Part shown: positions 54,689 to 64,000 of the stretch, one piece after another | How positions within the stretch are numbered: position 1 is the stretch's first letter | How the letters are laid out: every line of letters begins with the position of its first letter | Assembly: GCA_963709655.1 (NCBI GenBank) | Contig: CAVPXF010000025.1 | Coordinates: forward strand, 62,001 to 126,000 | Source: Roseiarcus sp963709655 | GTDB lineage: Bacteria > Pseudomonadota > Alphaproteobacteria > Rhizobiales > Beijerinckiaceae | DNA length: 64,000 bases | Reading direction: 5' to 3' | Notes under the pieces: generated by a model | What the model saw: the letters and a program-made list of their open reading frames with translations, nothing else | The model's database searches: none | What the model was told of the DNA's origin: nothing | Position numbers and translations under genes: made by a program

Positions 54689-55738
54689 ATGTCGAACGCG
54701 AAGTATAAAGTCGCCGCCGTCCAGGCCGCCCCGGCGTTTCTCGATCTCAAGGGCAGCGTCGACAAGACGATCGCGCTGATTGGCGAAGCTGCGGCTAACG
54801 GCGCGAAGCTGGTCGCCTTCCCGGAGGTCTTCATCCCGGGCTATCCATGGCACATCTGGCTCGACAGTCCCGCATGGGCGATCGGCCGCGGTTTTGTGTC
54901 GCGCTATTTCGAGAACTCGCTGTCGTACGATAGCGCCGAAGCGGAGCGAATTCGAATTGCGGTCGGGAAGGCGGGCGTCACCGCGGTTCTCGGGTTGTCC
55001 GAACGAGACGGCGGCAGCCTATACATCTCCCAATGGTTCATCGGGCCGGACGGCGAGACGATCGCCAAACGCCGCAAGCTCCGTCCCACCCACTGCGAAC
55101 GAACCGTCTATGGCGAAGGCGACGGAAGCGACCTTGCCGTGCACGACATCCAGGGGCTGGGGCGCGTCGGGGCGCTTTGCTGCTGGGAACATCTCCAGCC
55201 GCTGTCGAAATACGCCATGTATGCTCAGAACGAGCAGGTGCACGTGGCGTCCTGGCCGAGCTTCTCGCTCTACGATCCCTTCGCCCACGCCCTCGGCGCC
55301 GAAGTCAACAACGCGGCTTCTCTGATCTACGCAGTCGAAGGATCATGCTTTGTGATTGCGCCTTGCGCCACGGTTTCGCAGGCGATGGTCGACGAGCTCT
55401 GCGACTTGCCAAACAAACATCCCTTGCTTCACGCCGGCGGAGGCTTCGCGCGCATCTTCGGTCCGGACGGAAGCTCGATCGCCGAGCCCCTGCCGCCGGA
55501 TCAGGAGGGCCTGCTCTACGCCGAAATCGATTTGGCGGCGATTGGCGTCGCCAAGGCTGCCGCCGACCCCGCCGGGCATTATTCCCGCCCGGACGTGACG
55601 AGACTGCTCTTCAACAATGCCCCCGCCCGCCGCGTGGAGCGCTTCGCCCTGCCCGTCGACTCCAAGCCCGCCGCCGCTCCGAGAGTTGAAGCCGCTCCCA
55701 GCAGCCTGCCCGGGCCGACGGCTGCGGCGCTTTCCTGA
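54689..55738 (+). CDS. Nitrilase
   Basis: A 349-residue nitrilase converting a nitrile to the carboxylic acid and ammonia. The catalytic triad is visible: Glu46 in LVAFPEVFIPGYPWH, Lys130 in KRRKLRPTHCER and Cys165 in VGALCCWEHLQPL. The FPEVFIPGYPW and CCWEHLQPL segments mark a true nitrilase rather than an amidase. The C-terminal 25 residues are Pro/Ala-rich. The ATG 54689 follows GGAACCGGAGG. With the next gene it forms an aldoxime-nitrile-acid pathway. Confidence 0.93.
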   Translation: MSNAKYKVAAVQAAPAFLDLKGSVDKTIALIGEAAANGAKLVAFPEVFIPGYPWHIWLDSPAWAIGRGFVSRYFENSLSYDSAEAERIRIAVGKAGVTAVLGLSERDGGSLYISQWFIGPDGETIAKRRKLRPTHCERTVYGEGDGSDLAVHDIQGLGRVGALCCWEHLQPLSKYAMYAQNEQVHVASWPSFSLYDPFAHALGAEVNNAASLIYAVEGSCFVIAPCATVSQAMVDELCDLPNKHPLLHAGGGFARIFGPDGSSIAEPLPPDQEGLLYAEIDLAAIGVAKAAADPAGHYSRPDVTRLLFNNAPARRVERFALPVDSKPAAAPRVEAAPSSLPGPTAAALS

Positions 55739-55803
55739 ACCCAACTCCCCGGACTTGGCGCGCCAGCGCCCGTCCCGCTTCCAACTTACAGTGGAGAGCC
55801 CTT

Positions 55804-56841
55804 GTGGAGTCCGCGATACCACCGCAACTGAGGCGCGAGCGAACCCGCCACCGCCGCATTCCGGACGACTACGCCCCGCCCTATCCTGCCTTCGTCGCCC
55901 GCCATTCTCCGTCGGTCAAGCAGGTTATCATGGCCTATTTCGGGGTCCAGCATGAAGACGCCTACCGCGCGGCGGCGGACGCCGCCCTCGACGATTTGGC
56001 GGTCGTGTTCGGGCGGGACGACGGGCCCGCGCACTCGGATCGCGCGGCCTATGTCGATGAGGTCGGGCGAACGAATGTCGTCGCCGCGGCGTATTGGGAC
56101 GAACCCGCCGCCTTCGATCGCTGGTTCCCGGGAGCACGCGAGGTTTGGACAGGCGATGGGCGTGAAGGGAGCCCCGTCGGCTTTTTCATCGAAGCCCTGC
56201 GTCCTTCGGTCGAAGGTTACGAGACCCTGTTCTCGTCGATCGGCCGCCCGGAAGGGATAGCGACGCTCGCTCCGGGCCTCAGCGCGGACATCCAGGAGCA
56301 TGCCTACTGGGGCGGCATGCGGGACCGGATCCCCATGTCGCAGATCTCCGACATGGCGCCCGCCGGCGAGGCGCGCGCGGAAAGGATCGGTTCGCGCATC
56401 CGCGTTCACGGCCATAATAATCTCTGCCTCATCCGATCCGGACAGGACTGGTCCGACATGGAGGCGATGGAACGAGGCCTATACCTGACAGACATCGAGC
56501 CGGTGCTGAAAGAGGGAATGGATTTCCTGCGCGACGAGGGTCTGTCGGTCGGATGCTTTGCCAACCGCTACATGATCCAACTTGGCGCCGACGCGCGGCC
56601 GGTCGAGAAATCGTTTGGGATGAGCTGGTGGAAGAGCCTCGCCGCTCTTGAACGTTGGTCGGAGTCGCACCCGACCCACGTCGCGATCTTCGGCGCCGCC
56701 ATGAAATATCTGGTCAAGTTCGGCCCTTCAGCCAAGCTGCGGCTCTATCACGAAGTGTCGGTCGCGAAGGCTTCGGAACAGTTCTTCGAATATCGGAATT
56801 GCCACCAGCGGACCGGCATGCTCGGGGCGGTGAAGCTCTGA
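55804..56841 (+). CDS. Aldoxime dehydratase (heme enzyme)
   Basis: A 345-residue heme aldoxime dehydratase, turning R-CH=NOH into R-CN plus water. The residues known in the family are in place: heme-ligand His292 (SHPTHVAIFG), catalytic His316 (LRLYHEVSV), Arg173 (GGMRDRIP) and a Ser near 217 (SGQDWSDME). The GTG start at 55804 is preceded by GTGGAGAG. It lies 65 bp after the nitrilase and passes its nitrile product to that enzyme. Confidence 0.93.
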   Translation: MESAIPPQLRRERTRHRRIPDDYAPPYPAFVARHSPSVKQVIMAYFGVQHEDAYRAAADAALDDLAVVFGRDDGPAHSDRAAYVDEVGRTNVVAAAYWDEPAAFDRWFPGAREVWTGDGREGSPVGFFIEALRPSVEGYETLFSSIGRPEGIATLAPGLSADIQEHAYWGGMRDRIPMSQISDMAPAGEARAERIGSRIRVHGHNNLCLIRSGQDWSDMEAMERGLYLTDIEPVLKEGMDFLRDEGLSVGCFANRYMIQLGADARPVEKSFGMSWWKSLAALERWSESHPTHVAIFGAAMKYLVKFGPSAKLRLYHEVSVAKASEQFFEYRNCHQRTGMLGAVKL

Positions 56842-56873
56842 GATCCATGTGAAAATCGAGCGCCGGTCCCGCT

Positions 56874-57305
56874 TCAGTTCATTTCGTCGGCGAGCGCCGG
56901 CATCGGCATGACGCCGACGCCCTCCTCGATCAGCGCGCGCGCTTCATCGGGGCTCGCCTGGCCGCGGATCGCCCGTTCGGGTTCGTCGCCGGCGTGAATG
57001 GCGCGCGCCACCTCGGGGAACTTGCCGCCGACGTCGTCGGTGTTGGCCTCGATCTCCTGCCGCAGGCGAACCACCATCTCGCGCGCCTGCCGGCGCTTGG
57101 CGTCGAGCAGGTTCGCCGGAGGCGCGTCGTGCGGACTCCGGTCGCCGACGACGGCCGGGGCCATGATCGCCTTGTCGACAGCGGTCGAGCCGCACTCGGG
57201 ACAGGCGACGAGCAGGCGCTTGCGCTGCTTTTCGTAAGCCGCGCTATCGGGAAACCAGCTCTCGAACTCATGTCCCCCGGCGCAGCCGAGCGCGTATTTG
57301 ATCAT
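56874..57305 (-). CDS. DUF1178 zinc-ribbon protein
   Basis: A 143-residue DUF1178 protein. It starts MIKYALGCAGGHEFESWFPD; a CPECGS pair of cysteines near residue 35, together with the N-terminal Cys, resembles a zinc ribbon. The C-terminal half is helical (EMVVRLRQEIEANTDDVGGK). Function unknown. It is normally the last gene of a grxC-Nit2-DUF1178 set; here it follows grxC by 3 bp and the Nit2-like amidohydrolase gene is missing. Confidence 0.85.
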   Translation of the reverse strand: MIKYALGCAGGHEFESWFPDSAAYEKQRKRLLVACPECGSTAVDKAIMAPAVVGDRSPHDAPPANLLDAKRRQAREMVVRLRQEIEANTDDVGGKFPEVARAIHAGDEPERAIRGQASPDEARALIEEGVGVMPMPALADEMN

Positions 57306-57308
57306 GGG

Positions 57309-57566
57309 TCAGCCCGCCAGCAACGCGTCCAGTTCGCCCGCGCCATCAAGATCGTACAATTGGTCGCACCCCCCGACAGGCGCGCCGCCGATAAAGATTT
57401 GCGGCACCGTCGAGCGGCCGTTGGCTTTTGCGGCCATCGCCGCCTGCGCCGCCCGGTCGCCGTCGACCCCGATTTCCTCGAACGCCACGCCTTTTTTAGC
57501 CAAAAGCGCCTTGGCGGCGTGACAGTAAGGACATGTCGCTTTGGTGTAGATGACGACCGGCTTCAC
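57309..57566 (-). CDS. grxC: Glutaredoxin 3
   Basis: An 85-residue dithiol glutaredoxin with the active site CPYC (YTKATCPYCHAAKALLAKKG), the cis-Pro segment RSTVPQIFIGG and the glutathione-binding GGCDQLYDLD. It reduces protein disulfides with glutathione. GTG 57566 is preferred because the family starts (M)KPVVIYTKATCP; a weak GGGGAG lies 11 bp upstream. It is followed at once by DUF1178 and preceded by comF. Confidence 0.92.
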   Translation of the reverse strand: MKPVVIYTKATCPYCHAAKALLAKKGVAFEEIGVDGDRAAQAAMAAKANGRSTVPQIFIGGAPVGGCDQLYDLDGAGELDALLAG

Positions 57567-57635
57567 TTCGAATTCGACTCCCCTAAAGGCCCGCCTACCT
57601 AGACAATACCCGCCAAACCCCAACAATATAGGCGG

Positions 57636-58430
57636 TCACGCGCTCGTAACAACCCGCGCGAACACCAGCACGTCGACCCGCTTCGCCCCCGCCCGCAGGA
57701 GCGCCCGGGAGGCGGCGTTGGCGGTTGCGCCGGATGTCAGCACGTCGTCGACAAGCACGACGTTGCGGCCTTTCACAACGGCGCCGCCGGCGGCCTTAAA
57801 CGCCCCCTGGACGTTCTCGGCCCGCTGCGTCCGGCTGAGGCCGACCTGGCTGTGGGTCGCCTTGACCCTGAGGAGCGCGCCGACGTCGCAGGGCTTGCCG
57901 CTAGCCTGGGCGATCTCCCGCGCCAGCATGGCGGCCTGATTGAAGCGCCGCCGCCAGAGTTGGACGGCGTGCAGCGGCACGGGCGCGAGGCAGTCGGCGT
58001 CGGCGAGGATATCGGCGCCCGCCCGCGCCATCCAGCGCGCGATCGGCCGCGCAAGCTCGGCGCGGTCGGAATATTTCAGCCGGTGGACGAGCTTGCGCGC
58101 CGGGCCGTCCTCGAACCGAGCGACGGCGCGGGCGCGGGCGAAGACCGGCGGGTCGGCCATCGCCTGCGGCGACAGGAGGCCGTCGCCGAGATCCTGCTCG
58201 AACGGCGTGCCGAGGCGCTCGCAAAAGGGCCGTTCGATGAACCGCATCGCGCTCCAGCAGCGCGGGCAGAGCGCGCCATGCGCGTCGGTCGCCGCGCGGC
58301 AGGCGAGGCAGGTCGGCGGATAAAGGGTGTCGACCGCGCCTTTCGCCAGCATGAGCGCGCAATCGCGCGCGCGCCGGCGCCAGCCGGGCGCGGCGGGTTC
58401 GTCCGCGGAAAGGGTGAAATCCGCATGCAT
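57636..58430 (-). CDS. comF: ComF-family phosphoribosyltransferase-like protein
   Basis: A 264-residue ComF protein. A four-Cys zinc finger (CLACRAATDAHGALCPRCW) near residue 45 is followed by the phosphoribosyltransferase fold with its PRPP loop VVLVDDVLTSGATANAAS. ComF proteins are needed for DNA uptake in some bacteria; in Hyphomicrobiales the role is unproven. It leads the comF-grxC-DUF1178 block, with the methyltransferase gene divergent. Confidence 0.9.
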   Translation of the reverse strand: MHADFTLSADEPAAPGWRRRARDCALMLAKGAVDTLYPPTCLACRAATDAHGALCPRCWSAMRFIERPFCERLGTPFEQDLGDGLLSPQAMADPPVFARARAVARFEDGPARKLVHRLKYSDRAELARPIARWMARAGADILADADCLAPVPLHAVQLWRRRFNQAAMLAREIAQASGKPCDVGALLRVKATHSQVGLSRTQRAENVQGAFKAAGGAVVKGRNVVLVDDVLTSGATANAASRALLRAGAKRVDVLVFARVVTSA

Positions 58431-58494
58431 GGGCGAAGGCTAGCGCGAAGCGGGGCTTGGCGCGACGTGGCCGGTCGTCGCATAAGGACGGACG

Positions 58495-59388
58495 ATGCCT
58501 CCCTCTTCGTTGCCGCAGATCTTCGACCGCGCGCTTGGCCATCGCCGGCTCGACCGGGCCTGGGCGCGGGCCGGCGCGGAGCCCGGCGCGGACTTTCTCC
58601 TGCGCCGGGCGGCCGAGGACCTCATCGACCGCGTGGGCGTGGTCAAGCGCCGCTTCGCGCTGGCCGCCGATCTCGGCGCGCCGGGACCGCACGGCGCGGC
58701 CGCGCTGGCGGCAAGCGGACAAGTCGATGGAGTCGTCCGGCTCGCCCCCACGCTTGCAAGCCTCGGCGCGGGCGATTTTTTGCCCGCAGTCGGCGACGTC
58801 GAGCGACTGCCCTTCGCCGACGGCGGGTTCGACCTCGCCGTGTCGCTCCTCGCCCTGCAGACGGTCAACGACCTGCCGGGGGCGCTGATCCAGATGCGCC
58901 GGGCGCTCGCGCCCGACGGCCTCGCCGTCGTCGCCCTCATCGGCGGCGACACGCTGACCGAACTGCGCCAGAGCCTGACGCTGGCCGAGAGCGAAATCCT
59001 CGGCGGCGCCGCGCCGCGCGTCGCGCCGTTCGTCGAATTGCGGGCGCTCGGCGCGCTGGCCCAAAGAGCCGGCCTGGCGCTGCCGGTCGTCGACCTCGAT
59101 CGCGTCGCCGTCCGCTACGCCGACATTTTTGGGCTGATGCGGGATCTGCGCGCCTTCGGCGCGGCGAACGCGCTCGTCGACCGCAGCCGCAAGCCGCTTC
59201 GGCGCGTCGTTCTGGCGCAGGCCGCCGCGGTTTACGCGGATAGGTTCGCCGACCCGGACGGCCGCTTGCGCGCGACGTTCGACATCCTCTGGCTCAGCGC
59301 ATGGGCGCCACACGAGAGCCAGCCGAAGCCCTTGAAGCCCGGCTCCGCCACCGCGCGGCTGGCGGACGCCTTGAAGGCGCGGCGCTGA
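58495..59388 (+). CDS. SAM-dependent methyltransferase (BioC/NDUFAF5-like)
   Basis: A 297-residue class I methyltransferase. It starts MPPSSLPQIFDRALGHRRLD, the conserved beginning of this alphaproteobacterial group (related to the mitochondrial complex I factor NDUFAF5). Motif I is diverged (FALAADLGAPG), and the post-I and substrate loops are recognisable (VERLPFADGGFDLAVSLLAL). The target is unknown. It is divergent from comF with 64 bp between. Confidence 0.85.
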   Translation: MPPSSLPQIFDRALGHRRLDRAWARAGAEPGADFLLRRAAEDLIDRVGVVKRRFALAADLGAPGPHGAAALAASGQVDGVVRLAPTLASLGAGDFLPAVGDVERLPFADGGFDLAVSLLALQTVNDLPGALIQMRRALAPDGLAVVALIGGDTLTELRQSLTLAESEILGGAAPRVAPFVELRALGALAQRAGLALPVVDLDRVAVRYADIFGLMRDLRAFGAANALVDRSRKPLRRVVLAQAAAVYADRFADPDGRLRATFDILWLSAWAPHESQPKPLKPGSATARLADALKARR

Positions 59389-59505
59389 ATGGCGATTTTG
59401 TCGCGGGCGGATCGAATTGACCGGGTCCGCCTTCTGGATATGATGAAAAGGTAACGGTTGGAATCGCATCGGGAGACGGGCGCCGGGTTGCAGATGGAGG
59501 TTCCG

Positions 59506-59893
59506 ATGGCGGAAACAGACATGATCGAGGATGCGCCCGCCCACGGCTCGCCGAGGGCCGCGGAAAACGGTCGACCCGCTCGTCCGCTACATGATCTTCC
59601 ACTGGATCCTGGGGATGCTGGCCGGGGCTCTCTGCGTGACCCTGCTGCTCGTGTTCGATCCGTTCGGATTCTGGAAGCTTTTCAATGACAGCGGGCTCGG
59701 CGTCGAGGCGATCTTCCTCCTCTATGTCGGCTTCATGACCTCGTTCGGCGGCCTCGTCTGCGCAGCCGCGGTGATGTTTCCGCCGAAGGACGACGACGAC
59801 GAACCGCGCGGAGGCCTGAGGGGCAACGTCATGCCCGCGAACTGGCGGCTACGCCTCGCGCCGATCCCTGTCGCGCGGACGAGGGGGCGGTGA
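59506..59893 (+). CDS. Small inner-membrane protein, one frameshift
   Basis: A 128-residue hypothetical protein. The start at ATG 59506 follows GGAGGTTCCG. An extra base near 59565 breaks the frame before KTVDPLVRYMIFHWILGMLA. Two hydrophobic helices (WILGMLAGALCVTLLLVFDP and IFLLYVGFMTSFGGLVCAAA) and an acidic DDDDEP tail are visible. No family was recognised. Confidence 0.65.
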
Positions 59894-59988
59894 GGGGGCG
59901 GGGCGGATCGGACGTTCGGCGGCGACCTTCATGCAAGGTCGCGCAGCCTGCCCTAGGAAGCGTCGCCGAGGTCATCTCGCAGGCCGGC

Positions 59989-61192
59989 CTATCTGAGCTC
60001 TGCGGCGAACTTCTGGATCTTCTTGCACGCCTCTTCGAGTTGCTGCGGCGATGTCGCGTAGGAGACTCTGGAAGTTTGGGCCGAGCCCAAAGGCGGACCC
60101 CTGCACAGCGGCGACGCCTTCCTGCTCCAGAAGCTCGACGACGAAATCCGCGTCCGTGGCGATCAGCTTGCCCGACGGGGCCGTCTTGCCGATCGCGCCG
60201 GCAAGGGACGGATAGACGTAGAACGCGCCTTCCGGGTTCGGGCAGTTGAGGTGCTTAGCCTGGTTGAGCATCGAAACGACAAGGTCGCGCCGCTCCTCGA
60301 ACGCCTTGCGGCGCTCGCGAATGAAATCCTGTGGCCCGTTCAGCGCCTCGACTGAGGCCCATTGCGCGATCGTGCAGGCGCCCGAGGTCTGCTGCCCCTG
60401 GACCATATCCATTGCCTTGATGAGCCCGGCCGGACCGGCAGCATAGCCGATACGCCAACCGGTCATGGCGTAGGCCTTCGAGACCCCGTTCATCGTTAGG
60501 GTGCGGCGCTTCAGGGCGGGCTCGACCTGGACCGGGGTCGTGAACTCGAAGTCGCCATAGACCAGGTGCTCGTACATGTCGTCGGTGAGCACCCAGACAT
60601 GCGGATGCCGCATCAGGACCTCGGTCAGCGCGTTCAGTTCGGCGCGGGTATAGGCTGCGCCGGTTGGGTTCGACGGCGAGTTGAGGACGACCCACTTGGT
60701 CCGCGGCGTGATCGCGCGCTCAAGGTCCTCGGGCTGCAGCTTGAATCCCTGCTCGAGTTTTGTCGGCGCTATGACGGGTACGCCGCCGTTGATTAGCACC
60801 ATCTGCCGGTAGCTCACCCAGAACGGCGCCGGAATGATAACCTCGTCGCCCCTGTTCATCGTCACCAGGAACGCGTTGTAAAGGATCTGCTTGCCGCCGG
60901 TGGCGACAATCGTGTCGGAGGCTTTGTAGTCCAGCCCGTTCTCGCGCTTGAATTTTTGGGCGATCGCCTCGCGCAACGGCGGGATGCCGAGCACAGGCGG
61001 ATATTTGGTCTCGCCGCGCCTGATCGCGGCGATGGCCGCTTCCTTGATGTTGTCCGGCGTGTCGAAGTCCGGCTCTCCGACCGACAGCGAAATGACGTCC
61101 CGGCCTTGGGCTCTCAGATCGCGCGCCTTCTGCGTCACCGTCAGGATGGCGGAGGGCTTCACACGAGAAAGCGCATGGGCGATGAAAATCAT
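59989..61192 (-). CDS. Aspartate/aromatic aminotransferase class I, one frameshift
   Basis: A 400-residue PLP enzyme (corrected). The PLP Lys is in TMNGVSKAYAMTGWRIGYAA, the cofactor phosphate site in VATGGKQILYNAFL, and the Asn-Pro-Thr segment in NSPSNPTGAAY. An extra base near 60085 breaks the frame just before the conserved end (RVSYATSPQQLEEACKKIQK), so the enzyme is otherwise whole. The family uses aspartate/glutamate and related acids. ATG 61192 (MIFIAHALSRVKPSAIL) follows GAGGACTCC. Confidence 0.92.
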
Positions 61193-61527
61193 GGAGTCCT
61201 CGTTCCGGTCGGCTGCGCGCCGCGATGATGTCAATCGGCGTCGATTATGGCCACAAGAACCGCCAACAGCATCCGCATGTCAGCCTCTGAAAATCAGACT
61301 TCTCTGCGGCTGCCCCGATTCATTCTCGGCCTTCCGCAAAGACGCCATGAATGTCGTCGGTCCCGGCTCGATGGAAATTGACTTAAGGGAATATCCGGGC
61401 GTCGCTTGGGAGGGAGCGCCCTACACGTTGGTTTAGGCTATCGGCGGCGTCGGCGAACGCGACCGGAATGCGGGACCAGCCCTTTGCAAGTCGATGGAGC
61501 TCGCGGCGAGACCCGCGACGGTCGCAA
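61193..61527. other. Intergenic region, no gene recognised
   Basis: A short frame starting at ATG 61348 (MNVVGPGSMEIDLREYPGVA) opens for only 29 codons and has no ribosome site. I see no repeat, terminator or promoter of note. Confidence 0.4.
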
Positions 61528-64000
61528 TCACGCAATCTCCAACTGGACGGGCAGCGTGAATTGGAAGACTGCGCCTCCCGGCGCGTTGGCGCTCGCCCAT
61601 AAGCGTCCGCCGTGCCCTTCGACGATCGAGCGGCAGATCGACAGCCCCAGCCCCAGGCCGTTCGGTTTGGTCGTGTAGAAGGCCTTGAAAAGACTGTCCT
61701 GATCGGCCGGCGGGAGCCCCGGACCGGAGTCGCGCACGAAAACGAGAATGTCGCCCGACACGTTCGTGCCCGTCGAAATCACCAATTCCCGCGCGCCTTC
61801 TTTCATGCCGCTCATGGCCTCGATGGCGTTGAGGATCAGGTTGAGGATCACCTGTTGCAACTGGACACGGTCGCCGCGGATCTGCGGTAGGCCGTCGGAG
61901 AGCTCCGCCCGCACCGAGACGCCGTTCTTCATTGTTTCACTGCGGGTCAGTTCAATCACCTCGCGAGCTGCGGCGCTGATTTCCACCTGGTCGACGTGAG
62001 GCGACGCCTTTTTACTGAGACTGCGTATCCGCTGGACGACGGCGCCCGCCCGGGCGCCGTCCCTGACGATTCGGTCGAGCGCTTGCCGGACTTCGTCCAG
62101 ATCGGGTGGGTCGAGGCGGAGCCAGCGCAGGGCCGCCTGGGCGTTGGTTACGGTGGCGGCGATCGGTTGATTCACTTCGTGAGCGATCGACGCTGTCAGC
62201 TGTCCCATTGTTTCGAGGCGGTTCGCGTGGGCCAACGCGAGCTCCATCTCGCGCAAGGCGTCCGCAGAGCGGTTTTTCTCGAGCGCGATCGCCGCCTGCG
62301 AGGCGAGCAGCTTCAAGACCGCGATGCGGGCGGGCGCGAAAACCCGGGGAGCCAGGTTATTCTCCAGGTACAGAACGCCGGTGAGCTTGGCCTGGTTGAG
62401 CAGCGGCATGCAGAGAATGGAGCGAGTCCGGCGTTGGCGGATGTAGGGGTCCTCGGCAAAAGTCGTCTGGGCAGCGGCGTCATCGAGAATCACGCTCTCT
62501 CGGGTGTGCAGCACATAGTGCAGCACCGAAACAGGCAACATGCCTTCGGCCACCGGCTCGTCGCGCAATAGCACGGTCACCGTTTCGCAGGTCGTCGTGG
62601 CCTCCGCTTCTATCCGCTGCTCGGCGCCTCGCCGAAGAAGCAAAAGACCTCGCTCCGCGCCAGCCTGCTCAATCGCTGTGCGCATCAGGGTGTCGATCAG
62701 TCTTTCGACCAGGACTTCGCTGGAGATGGCTTGCGACACCTTGATCACGGTGGCGAGATCGAGTTGTTCGACGGCCGTCCCAATCGTGCCGGCCGAATCG
62801 CCGAGCGGCTTCCGGTCTCTCAGGTACGGATACGTTTCGTCGAGCTGCCGAACCTTGGCGTCGGCGCCCCAGCGCAGATAGCCGTCGCGGGCGTTTCCCA
62901 GATACAGGCGGGCGATCTCGTCGTAGCCGCGCGCCGCGTAGAAGCGGGCGGCGAGCTCATAGGCTAGCGCCACATGGTGAATGAAGCCGTTGGCGCGCGC
63001 CGAGCGTATGGCCTGTTCATAAAGACGCTCGGCGTCGATCTCGCGACCCTCCAGGCGGGCGATCTCGGCGCCGACCAGCGCGGCTCGGTTCTCGAAGTTC
63101 TCCGGGCAATTGTCCGCGTAGATCTGAAGCTGTCGGTGGTGGGCCGTCAAAGCCTCCAGATGCCGCATGCGCTGGTCAGCGGCGCCTGTCCCGCAGCAGG
63201 CGGCCCGGGCCAAGGCGCCATAGAAATGATGTTCCGGCGTCTCCTCGAAGTGCGCCACCGACGCCCACGGCAGCCGCCGCGCCCTCGATGACGCATCGAC
63301 CGCCGCGGCGTAGTCGCCCGCAAAGACGTGGGCCTGGAGCTTTCGGACCCAGTAGCAGGTCTCCGCAAGAACCAAATTTGGAGTGTCCGAGAAGCGCCGC
63401 TCGACCTCAAGCTCGTCAAAGTCGCAGCTGTCGAAAGAGCCTAATTTCCGCGTCTGTCCGCGCAGCGTGCGGACGAGGCCGAGTTGCGCGCTGGCGAGGT
63501 CTATGACGAACTGGAACCGGACCTTCCGCGCAAACGCGAGGCCAACTTCCACTTGACGTTGCACGTCAACGAGCGGATCTCCAGCTGCGAGGAAGTTCGA
63601 GTTCAAACTGACATAGCTGTATCCGGCGAATGTGAGATCGCCGCTCTGGTTGGCGATTTCGAGCGCGCTCCGCAAGATATCGCGGCCGGTGCGGACATGT
63701 TTCGTCCATGGAATGACGTGAGCCCCGAAGTCTTTATAGGTCCTGGCCTGGAAGCGCTTCAGCTTGCGCTTTTCGACCAGTTCGCAGCCGAGTTCGACCG
63801 AATCGATATCCGGCCGCATAGTCGCCGAAGCGCGGCCCGGCAATATAGCCAAGCGATACATAGTGATAGCAGGAACTGTCGCAATTGCCGCCCTCGAGGC
63901 TGAGATTGACCGCTCGGCAGATCGCCATGCACGCCAGGTTCGCGTTGGTGTGCCACACCGCTCCCACGAGCCTCGTCAGAATATCCAGCGTCGCGGGGGA
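61528..64000 (-). CDS. C-terminal part of a giant AAA/TPR-GAF-histidine kinase
   Basis: The C-terminal 820 or so residues of a multi-domain sensor kinase; the N-terminus lies beyond the window. It comprises helical TPR-like repeats (ALAYELAARFYAARGYDEIA), a GAF domain (SVLHYVLHTRESVILDDAAA, RTRSILCMPLLNQAKLTGVL), a HisKA domain with phospho-His in LTASIAHEVNQPIAATV, and the ATPase domain with N box (VILNLILNAIEAM), G1 (RDSGPGLPPADQ) and G2 (KPNGLGLGLSICRSIV). An extra base near 63797 breaks the frame. The layout fits the large trifunctional kinase/ATPase/histidine kinase class. No response regulator is adjacent within the window. Confidence 0.85.

Noticed and set aside
60948..61436. Plus-strand frame of 162 codons antisense to the aminotransferase
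   Set aside because: It mostly overlaps the confirmed aminotransferase; only its last 29 codons lie outside and have no start signal.

Overview
The window looks like a GC-rich alphaproteobacterial chromosome of the Hyphomicrobiales (Rhizobiales) type. The evidence is ctrA divergent from a fliJ-like gene, a three-polypeptide transhydrogenase (pntAA-pntAB-pntB), a comF-grxC-DUF1178 block, and intergenic palindromes of the GTCATTGCGAG kind. A Beijerinckiaceae-like host is possible, but the sequence alone does not prove it. About fifteen genes carry one-base frame breaks, nearly all of them insertions, while their protein sequences are otherwise intact. I read most of these as sequencing or assembly errors and annotate the genes across the breaks.

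Layout. 1-2.6 kb: the end of a GAF-Fis regulator, an aldehyde dehydrogenase and its DUF779 partner. 2.7-7.6 kb: accessory DNA with small genes, an IS1595-type transposase, a three-gene unknown operon and an unusually AT-rich stretch. 7.8-9.5 kb: a DHA2 drug exporter facing the stub of a lost partner gene. 9.5-23 kb: the most distinctive metabolic locus. It holds a complete glucitol-type PTS (GutM, IIC, IIBC, IIA) with its own HPr-Enzyme I fusion, a HAD phosphatase, an unknown protein, a SorC-family regulator, a SAF-domain dehydrogenase and an acetoin/pyruvate-dehydrogenase-like E1 alpha, E1 beta and E2. No sorbitol-6-phosphate dehydrogenase is present, so the substrate is probably not ordinary sorbitol. 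23-30 kb: core genes (ctrA, fliJ, pnt, a degenerate LytM protein).

30.3-35.6 kb: a very large TIR - nSTAND NTPase - transmembrane - WD40 protein with about 20 near-identical WD40 repeats, probably a conflict or defence receptor, plus a small companion gene. 35.7-36.0 kb: a six-copy 50-bp tandem palindromic repeat that supplies the 3' end of a LacI-type regulator gene. 37-44.2 kb: a lytic transglycosylase, then an operon encoding a ribose-type ABC transporter, a TIM-barrel isomerase, a PhyH dioxygenase and a Gfo/Idh dehydrogenase. A perfect LacI operator lies upstream of that operon. 44.5-53.4 kb: assorted housekeeping and salvage genes (GST, MATE exporter, hydrolases, nucleoside hydrolase, phosphodiesterase, lyxose isomerase, pyrophosphatase) separated by dispersed palindromic repeats. 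53.4-56.8 kb: an AraC regulator divergent from a nitrilase and a heme aldoxime dehydratase, a complete aldoxime-to-carboxylate module. 56.9-64 kb: DUF1178, grxC, comF, a methyltransferase, an aminotransferase and the C-terminal part of a giant sensor kinase that runs off the window.
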